A DNA stretch of 64,000 bases from Daucus carota subsp. sativus (taxonomy: Eukaryota; Streptophyta; Magnoliopsida; Apiales; Apiaceae): contig NC_030382.2 in NCBI RefSeq assembly GCF_001625215.2, forward strand, positions 30,924,610-30,988,609, given 5' to 3'. Positions 57,301-64,000 of the stretch are shown piece after piece. The translations under genes were made by a program, and so were the position numbers. Numbering within the stretch: the first letter of the stretch is position 1; the number at the start of each line of letters is the position of its first letter. A model generated the notes under the pieces. It was given only the letters and a program-made list of their open reading frames with translations. It searched no databases and was not told the origin of the DNA.

Positions 57301-58137
57301 AACTGCTTTTAAATATCTATATAAAGGAGGATCCCGGGTTGGTGACATGGCACACTCCACAATCAGCTTTCACTGATTCACGCTTCACCAACACTGCCTT
57401 GTATTATGCCTTTCAAACAAATATATAGATTCTGTTTTTTCGTGTGAAAATATACACGGGAAATAGGAAGGGTTACAGTCATTAAGCTGAATATTTAGAA
57501 GTCTTCACTGTTACCTCCATTCTAGTAACTGAAGACCTAGCAGCTGCTCAACAAAGATGCTATAAATTATCTCATTACAGGATAATGACTCTATCTAACT
57601 TGCCTGGTGTGTTGTGTTCGGAGAGAAGGTCCGTTCTGATTTGTTATTGATTGATCAGTTGGTTGATTATTTGTGTTCGTTATTTGATCATTTCAATTGC
57701 TTGATTATTTGTGCCCTTCTATGTGTTTGTGTTTGTGGTTGCATTCTGTCAACTAGTTGGCATTATTATTCTGCGGTGCACAGGTTTGATTTTTCTGTAC
57801 TAATGGCACTCTGTATTTTACGATTCAAGGGATTCTGACCAAAATCATCCCACATATGTATGTTTTAATGCAGCAATGACGTTTAAAACCTAGTCCATCC
57901 TAGTATTCTTTGCTTGATTGCTCCTTTTGCCGTTCTGCAGCTGTCCTGTATGTCCATTGTCATTAGTACTCATTTCTCTGATCTTTATGAATACAAGTTC
58001 TTTTTGTAGGCATACAGATACATGTACCCTCTGTACCAAATAGCATACCGAAAGTCATTTGCACATAGCAATGGATCACAACACTTTTCATTATCTTTGT
58101 CAATTGATTCTGTTTTGACTTATAAATTTATTTTCAG
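57301..58137. other. Spacer between copy 1 and the ATPase fragment
   Basis: No supported gene is present. An ORF at 57614-57838 shows no recognisable similarity. Part of this may be degraded intron of the ATPase fragment. Confidence 0.4.
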
Positions 58138-58347
58138 ATTCCAGTCATATTTATGCGATTTGTTTGTCCAAGCATCCCCATACTGTATGCCTTATTGCTT
58201 TGGCAATGTGGACCATTCCAAATGGATGTCTGGTTAAAGTGGGCGTTAATGAGTGTAGTGCAGTTTGTTGTTGGGAAGCGATTTTATGTTGCTGCGTGGA
58301 GAGCTCTTAGAAATGGTTCGACAAACATGGATTTATATGCCACCAGC
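58138..58347 (+). pseudogene. Fragment of a RAN1/HMA7-type copper-transporting P1B-ATPase gene
   Basis: After an AG acceptor at 58136-58137 the frame reads IPVIFMRFVCPSIPILYAL, then WLKWALMSVVQFVVGKRFY and VAAWRALRNGSTNMD. This is the membrane region after the heavy-metal domains of RAN1-like ATPases (usually ...NMDVLVALGTSASY). The match stops abruptly at NMD and continues as unrelated LYATSTK. No other ATPase exon is present in the window, so this is a dead single-exon fragment. It lies between the two duplicated segments. Confidence 0.85.
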
Positions 58348-58540
58348 ACTAAGGTAAACCTCCATAGTGTTGAAGTGCCATTTTCCATTTCTCATGGACA
58401 ACTGCCTTCTGCAATGCTACAAACAATTAGAGAAAAGAACAGTTTTACGCGCAGACAAACCTCACCTCATAAGTATTTCCTGATGGAACAATAATTTCTT
58501 TGTAGTCATCAATTTCTCTGTACATAAAAAGAAGCTCTAT

Positions 58541-59475
58541 TTAATCCCAGAGATCACTCATCACAGTTTTAAATGAACACAAATAACATACGTATGTAGA
58601 AAAATGACAAGCATACATAAAAGAAGAATATAAATATTTGAAGAAGAAGAAACCGAAAAGAATTGTGGGCTGAGACAGACTCCATGACGTTGAGAGATGC
58701 AAATTATATTCAGCATTCTTAACTTGCCTGATAATCTATTCTATATATCCATGGAAGAGTAAAGTCAGGAAATCATACTCAAAAAGTAAGAGTTAAGAAG
58801 AAAAGTGAAGATAGAGATGAATATTTATCTTTTGCTGGTGGGAAATAATTTCAGCTGCATCTCTGTTTTATAAACAAGCTACAGAAGCTAAAAGAGCAGC
58901 TTCTGCTTGTTACTCCTGAGTCCTGTGTCACAGAGTTCGGCATTCGTAATTGATCAAGATCACACCAGCTTAGAAGCCTGTGATGATCAATATAAACACT
59001 TTAGTAACATATCGCCCAAAAACAAAGAATGCCTGCCTGCCTCAGTACATTAAACACTTTAGTACATTAAAAACAATTTCGTGCCTGGGAAAGACGACTT
59101 CCGGCTTTTTCCGATAAATAGTCGGTTTTTACTTTTGTTGACCCGTTTGGGTAAAAAGCGACAAGTATTTATAAGAAGTTGAGATTAATCGCATGTAAAT
59201 CTTAATCTATTGAATCACTTATTTTAAGTTTATCACTCTGAATCATATCATTAAAATAGCCTCTTTTGACTTGAAAATCTGGGGAGCAGGTGCAAGTGGC
59301 CAAGTGCATTAAGTAATACTGTTACACTCAAGCACGGAGCTGCAGCCTGTAATACAAAAAATATGGCCTTTATATCCAAAAACATATTAATTGCAAAAGG
59401 CAACGTGAATCTGATTGGTGTGTGCCATCATATAATTTCTTATTAAAAAGTAATTTTTGATGCTGGCGTAGGATC
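58541..59475. repeat. Direct duplication, copy 2
   Basis: This is the second copy of the segment at 56506-57300. It is longer because of an extra ~150 bp at about 59088-59236 (GTGCCTGGGAAAGACGAC... to ...CACTCTGAAT). That sequence is absent from copy 1, where the flanking TTTCATATCATYAAAATAG is continuous. Confidence 0.9.
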
Positions 59476-59785
59476 ATGTCTCTCGTAATTGTTTTCAAAG
59501 ATTATTTAAATTCCAAGTTACTCCACTTTCAAAAACATTTTTTTCATACATTTCTCTCTTTTGTATCTTCTTAATGAGATGATAATTATAATTCTATGTA
59601 ACCATTAGGCTATGCTATTACCTAAGACTGAAGTGCTTGAATTTGAGAAATATCTTATTTACAGAAATACTCCTTACTTCTGGAAAACGAAGGTAGATAA
59701 AATTAAATTTAGGGAATAATGATAAGGACACTGCACATAATCGGAAAAAGTTAGGTATAATAATTTACAAATCATTTCATTCAAC

Positions 59786-59866
59786 GTGGTCGTGCCGGAG
59801 TGGTTATCGGGCATGACTAGAAATCATGTGGGTTCGCCCGCGCAGGTTCGAATCCTGCCGACCACG
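59786..59866 (+). tRNA. tRNA-Ser (anticodon AGA)
   Basis: The acceptor arms GTGGTCG and CGACCAC pair perfectly, with discriminator base G. The anticodon loop CTAGAAA gives AGA, which reads UCU and, with inosine, UCC and UCA. A long variable arm (TGTGGGTTCGCCCGC) is typical of serine tRNAs. The internal A box (GCCGGAGTGG) and B box (GGTTCGAATCC) are present, and TTTTT at 59871-59875 is the Pol III terminator. CCA is not encoded, as expected for a nuclear gene. Confidence 0.95.
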
Positions 59867-59870
59867 TACG

Positions 59871-59875
59871 TTTTT
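59871..59875 (+). terminator. Pol III terminator of tRNA-Ser
   Basis: A run of five T begins four bases after the mature tRNA end. Confidence 0.8.
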
Positions 59876-61642
59876 AGCCTTGCGGGTTTTTCCAGAGAAT
59901 GAAACCATGAATATGCGATCTTTGTTTTTCTTTTGAAAACCATGAATATGTGATCTGATCCCTAATCGAGGGAAACTTTTTTTCCTATATTTTCTGCATA
60001 TTCCTCAAGTAACTTATATGACATGAATAAACATAAATATAATCTTTCCTATGTCATACTTTTCAGTTTTCAAAACATGTATTTACTCATAATTATCAAT
60101 ATATTTTTAAAAGTTATAATATATGTGAATTAATATTGAAGGAAAGTTAAATAGGAGAGGAGAGAGATGTGGTGAAATGGAGGAAATCTAATTTTTTTTA
60201 TTGTTAGAAATGATTTAGGACATGCAAACTGATGCCGTAAAAATAAGATACTTGTTGAATGTCGCGGTGTTTAAAGGTATCACTAGCACATTCTCGCTTA
60301 TTCTAAATATTTTTAAAATTAATGTAGGACATCATTTTAAGACACGGAACTCTCGAGTGTGTATATATCCACGCGCGCACACTAACAATTACTTTTTAAT
60401 TCGATATAAGATTTTTTATTAATGAAGATTTTTATGTATATGAAAACTATTATTAACTAGATAAATGTCAATTATAACGAGTGGCGGAATCAGAGGGGGC
60501 TAGCGGATGCTAGAGATACCCCTAACCTCGGAAAAACAGTAAAAAAAAAAATTTTCGCCCCTTGCTAAATTATAGATGTCAATATAATTTTTTTAAAATG
60601 TTCAAAAATTATTAAAGAGGGGGCTTATTTTGTAAAATGATATTAAAACATATAAAGAATTACTTAATAAAAAAGAATAAGAAGTAATGATTTTACAAAT
60701 TAAAACAAATATTATAAAATTAATCTTTAACCTAAGTAATTTAACCAAAAAAAAAAGCCAACGCTACAGTCTTCCCTAACTCACTTTTTTTTTTTTTTTG
60801 TTAAATCGGTGTCCGGGCCAACATATCCCAAGGTATCCCACTTACTCCTGAAGTGTCCAGAAAATCGAACTCATGGTGTCTAACTATATGAGACATCCCG
60901 GAGTTCCCAAACTCACATCTTGTTAGCCCATTATAGCTTACTGACTTGCTCTTCTTTCCTAATTACATTCATTCATTCATTCATTTCATCCGTCGATAGG
61001 TGTTTTCGTATTTATTCAATACTCTATCTTCTCACTTACTTTCCAATTTTCAAGATGTAATAGATTGATTCGTGTAAGTTAAAGAATATGCTTCAATAAA
61101 GATAATAAGAACTTACGCATAAATGTATTTAGAAAGTGATGAGATATTTTCTCTAAAAGCGAAACATCAAGACATTTTTTTTAACTCAATATGAAGACAT
61201 AAAGAGTTGATATCATAGAACAATACTTCATCTTTTTTTATGTAACCATTGGTAGTGGAAATACTCCAGAATCTAATTAAATATTTGAGTCATCCTAAAA
61301 TTTTAATCATACTTTCCCCGCAAATTATAACATATACTCATATACCGAACTAAAAATGATTTATACTTATGTTGTGTGTGTGGTTGGGGTGAATGAAAAT
61401 AGAGTGAATTGAATGAGATTTGAGCTATAATTTAGTTGGATGTATAATAATTTTATTCCTTCCACCATTCATTTCTATCATCCTTAACTAGAGTTCAAAC
61501 CCTCCGGTTTATGAAGCAATGCTCCATTTCTTATCAAACCTATTTTCTATCTAAATTTTATCATACAAAATTTGCACTCACTCATTTTTTTCAAAATCCT
61601 TCTTCCTACATTTTATTATTTTCATTTATTTCTACTCATTTT
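59876..61642. other. Intergenic, transposon debris
   Basis: Besides the SINE there is a GGGGGCTAGCGG-type hAT-like terminus near 60490 without an identified partner, and an ATTC repeat at about 60966-60985. I saw no gene. Confidence 0.4.
60785..60909 (-). mobile_element. SINE-like element, probably 5'-truncated
   Basis: AACTCAC occurs at 60778-60784 and 60910-60916 around 125 bp. A run of 15 T at the left is a poly(A) tail on the minus strand. The minus strand carries GAGTTCGATTTTC, close to a tRNA-derived B box (GGTTCRANNCC). There is no ORF. The target repeat is short for a SINE, so the 5' boundary may be off. Confidence 0.6.
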
Positions 61643-62150
61643 CAGAGCCGGCCCTGAGGGTGTGCAGGTTGTTCAACGGAACAGGCCCTCAAATATTAGG
61701 GGCACAATTTTTATGTAGGTGTATATATATGTATGTATAGTTAAAATGAAAAAAATAGCAAAAAAAGTAAATTTTATTTTTAAGATTAAAAATTTGTAAA
61801 TGAAAAAAATTGAAAAGTATTATACACTTCAATAATTTTTAAATGTTATCTTGAATATGTTATATAAATTCTAAAAAATATTAATTATATCATAATCATG
61901 TTAATAAAAATAAATACTTATATTGAAAAATAATTGTATTGAAAATTGTCACAGTTAGATAAAATTCTAATTTAACTACTAACTTCAATAACTTCATTAA
62001 ATTAATTAATTTAACTACTTATACTATTTTTTTCTTTCTTGATGACCATATGCAATAATTATTTTATTAAAATAATGATTCAATCTCTAGTAACTAATTT
62101 ATTTTAATTTATATTCATTTTTAATTTATACATATATATATATATATATA
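61643..62150. mobile_element. hAT terminus (left end only)
   Basis: CAGAGCCGGCCCTGAGGG followed by GGCCCTCAAATATTAGGGGC matches the common CAGGGCCGGCCCTG-type end of plant Ac-like hAT elements. No matching right end lies in the window. The LINE that follows may be inserted inside it, or the right end lies beyond 64000. Confidence 0.55.
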
Positions 62151-62182
62151 TAACCGGTCCTCTCCAAAAGGATTTATGAACA

Positions 62183-64000
62183 ATGTCTCTCTCTGGAAAA
62201 GGCGAATACCGGCGATTTCAAAATTTGAAATCCAACCTAGGGCGGCAACAGCCAAATTCTCACCGGAGCAACCGGAGTTGGGAGCAAATTGATCGAAGTC
62301 TTCTCAACTTCATCTGGGCTCAGAATGAGTGGGTTGATAAGGAGGTCTTGGAGAGGTTAAACATTAGAGACCCCTCAGCGGTGGATATAGCTTTGAATCA
62401 AATACATCTCAGAACCCTAAACGACAGATTAGCTTTAGGGGGAAAACATTTCGATTCGAAAAGAAAGTTTAGTGAAGTATTGTTGGATCAGAGCAAGCAG
62501 GAAAGCACTTGGGAAAGGGTTCCTTTCAAAGCGGAGCTGAAGAAGGAAAAACTCAACAGAAAACCAGAACAGGTGGCCACGATTTTTCTACATAGCATTC
62601 CAGAGGAAGCAACTAGCAGGGAGATCTGGCAGCTTTTCAACCATTGTGGAGAGATTCTGGATATCATCCTTCCAAGAAAGAGGGATAAGAAAGGAATTAG
62701 ATATGGTTTTGTTCAAACCAAATCGGAGTTGGAAGCTGGAGCTATAATTAGCAATGCAAAAGCCAGTAGGGGTCTGGGCAGGAAAATCAAGATGAGTATT
62801 AACAGTTCAACTAGGCCTGATAAGAAAGAGGTGAGCTCCAAAAAGACCAGTGATGTCAAAGTTTTGAAGACAGAATCTAAGAGCGCAGAGGATTGTGAAT
62901 TTCAGAAAAAGATGTTTGAGTTCATAGAGGTTGAAGTGGATGAAGAGGTAGAAGAAGCTCTTTTGGACTGCAAAATTGGATTTACCTGGTTTGATATGGG
63001 GGTAAACACTCTGCAGGAAATTTTTAATGATATGGGTTTGCATAAATACAGGATAATTTCACTTTCAAAGAGAAAATTTCTCATTAGAAAAGACAAGAAT
63101 GATAAATGGGAAGATCTAGACTCCACTGATTTATCCGTTTGGTTCTGCAAAATTAGAAGATATGAAGAAGCTGATCATGTCATCTCTCGAGTGATATGGT
63201 TAGAATGCAGAGGACTACCAATGCCTGCTTGGAAAGAGGAGAACTTGAAAGCTTTCACTGCTAGATTAGGAGAATGGATTAGCTGGTCCTATCAGAGCGA
63301 TGGGTTGGGGGAATTTTTTAACCCAGTTATATGTATTGACACAGTGGAATGGGACAAAATTCAGGAAAACATGAAGATTCTTTATAAGGGCAAGCAAATT
63401 CATATTTCCTTTACGGAAGTTAGTGATATCAACAAACTGGATGGAAAAATCATGCCCATGGAATTATCGGAAGAACTGAAAAACAATTCAGTAAGTGAGG
63501 ATATGAAAAACGTCGCGGAGAGTGAGGTAAAAACTCAGAAACAAACTAAGAAGGAAGGAGGGGCGTTGGTTTTAGGAGACGCTAAAACAATGGATGAGGT
63601 TGTAACTTCTCATGTTGATCAAATCTCAGATGTAAGCCAAAAGATTACATCAAAGGTAGGGACAGATAACGTTGAAATCAAAGCGCCAATAGAAGTAGGA
63701 ATGGTTGAGACAGGGCAGATAAACCATGATATCAGAAAGGTACAATCTAGCTCAGAAATAGTCCCAGAGGACATTTTGGGGCCGGAGATCTCTGCAAAAT
63801 CGGCCGTTGGCTCAGAGAAAAGCGTTGAGGTATTGGACAATTCGCATTCCACTTTGTGTGCAGGGATATCTAAAAAGCTCAGAGTTAAAAGTACCCGTGG
63901 AAGACCTAGGAAGAAATCGTTTCAACAGAGAAATCCTTTTGAGATTGGATCGAAATGTAGAATCAGAAGTAATAAAAGGATAGGCTCTAGAAGCAGTCAG
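62183..64000 (+). CDS. LINE (L1-type) ORF1 protein, incomplete at window edge
   Basis: An open frame of 606 codons without a stop runs from ATG 62183 to the last base. It encodes the RNA-binding ORF1 protein of a plant L1-type LINE, which coats element RNA during retrotransposition. Residues about 131-205 form an RRM: RNP2-like ATIFLHSIP and RNP1-like KGIRYGFVQ, with SREIWQLFNHCGEILDI between. Residues about 250-400 resemble DUF4283 (VWFCKIRRYEE..., RVIWLECRGLPMPAWKEENL). An acidic Ser/Thr/Val-rich linker follows, then a basic Arg/Lys tail from about 565 (TRGRPRKKS). No zinc knuckle is seen yet. The ATG at 62176 opens another frame that stops at once, so 62183 is preferred. ORF2 should follow outside the window. 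Confidence 0.85.
   Translation, partial: MSLSGKGEYRRFQNLKSNLGRQQPNSHRSNRSWEQIDRSLLNFIWAQNEWVDKEVLERLNIRDPSAVDIALNQIHLRTLNDRLALGGKHFDSKRKFSEVLLDQSKQESTWERVPFKAELKKEKLNRKPEQVATIFLHSIPEEATSREIWQLFNHCGEILDIILPRKRDKKGIRYGFVQTKSELEAGAIISNAKASRGLGRKIKMSINSSTRPDKKEVSSKKTSDVKVLKTESKSAEDCEFQKKMFEFIEVEVDEEVEEALLDCKIGFTWFDMGVNTLQEIFNDMGLHKYRIISLSKRKFLIRKDKNDKWEDLDSTDLSVWFCKIRRYEEADHVISRVIWLECRGLPMPAWKEENLKAFTARLGEWISWSYQSDGLGEFFNPVICIDTVEWDKIQENMKILYKGKQIHISFTEVSDINKLDGKIMPMELSEELKNNSVSEDMKNVAESEVKTQKQTKKEGGALVLGDAKTMDEVVTSHVDQISDVSQKITSKVGTDNVEIKAPIEVGMVETGQINHDIRKVQSSSEIVPEDILGPEISAKSAVGSEKSVEVLDNSHSTLCAGISKKLRVKSTRGRPRKKSFQQRNPFEIGSKCRIRSNKRIGSRSSQ

Noticed and set aside
57614-57838. 74-codon frame upstream of the ATPase fragment
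   Set aside because: The sequence is low-complexity (Cys/Leu/Val from TGTGTTTGTG repeats) with no similarity to the ATPase or any other family.
60481-60560. GGCGGAATCAGAGGGGGCTAG-like hAT terminus
   Set aside because: No inverted partner or target duplication could be located.
62176-62290. ATG at 62176 as the LINE ORF1 start
   Set aside because: Its frame meets a TGA about 115 bp later, while the ATG at 62183 opens the frame that continues to the window end.

Overview
The window is nuclear DNA of a flowering plant, most likely a eudicot. The evidence is GT-AG introns of plant type, a plastid-targeted MEP-pathway enzyme, plant-only families (R2R3-MYB, WRKY, DUF604, LEA_2, a PMR6-type pectate lyase), AT-rich intergenic DNA and a dense population of small DNA transposons. 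The species cannot be fixed from sequence alone. There is no operon structure, and the genes are functionally unrelated neighbours.

Layout. 1-1 kb: last exon of an R2R3-MYB gene whose 5' part lies outside. 4.0-6.6 kb (+): three-exon DUF604/fringe-like glycosyltransferase. 8.3-10.8 kb (-): three-exon chloroplast IspF (MECDP synthase). 13.4-18.8 kb (-): a four-exon DDA1 gene assembled here from exons of 61-90 bp; its 3.6-kb first intron holds two DNA transposons. 19-23 kb: transposon cluster (1.18-kb retroposon, PIF/Harbinger deletion derivative, five-unit hairpin array, hAT element, foldback element). 24.3-25.7 kb (+): group IIe WRKY gene. 26-33 kb: gene-poor, with a hAT element, Copia and MULE remnants and a 505-bp foldback MULE. 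33.3-39.0 kb (+): six-exon gene for an unrecognised 623-residue basic protein. 40.1-40.8 kb (+): LEA_2/NHL membrane protein flanked by an inverted pair of related MITEs. 41.5-43.8 kb (-): three-exon GH5 cellulase-like enzyme with a ricin-type C-terminal domain. 44-52.5 kb: gene-poor, with a LINE fragment and nested MITE and hAT insertions. 52.6-54.2 kb (+): intronless class 3 lipase (PLA1-I gamma type), convergent with a five-exon pectate lyase of PMR6 type at 54.3-56.3 kb (-). 56.5-59.5 kb: an ~0.8-kb direct duplication of the pectate-lyase upstream region bracketing a fragment of a RAN1/HMA7-type copper ATPase gene. 59.8 kb: tRNA-Ser(AGA). 60.8 kb: a SINE. 62.2 kb to the edge: an intact-looking LINE ORF1 running off the window.

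Intron-exon structures were built by hand from splice sites and reading-phase continuity. All total lengths close in frame, but none has been checked against transcripts. The most unusual items are the retroposon with CACYGAGTC-type repeats and a 17-bp target duplication, the periodic palindrome array at 21.5 kb, a one-residue insertion in the WRKY zinc finger, the ATPase fragment between duplicated promoter segments, and a 16-bp insertion with its own 13-bp target duplication. I did not find an obviously new multi-gene system.
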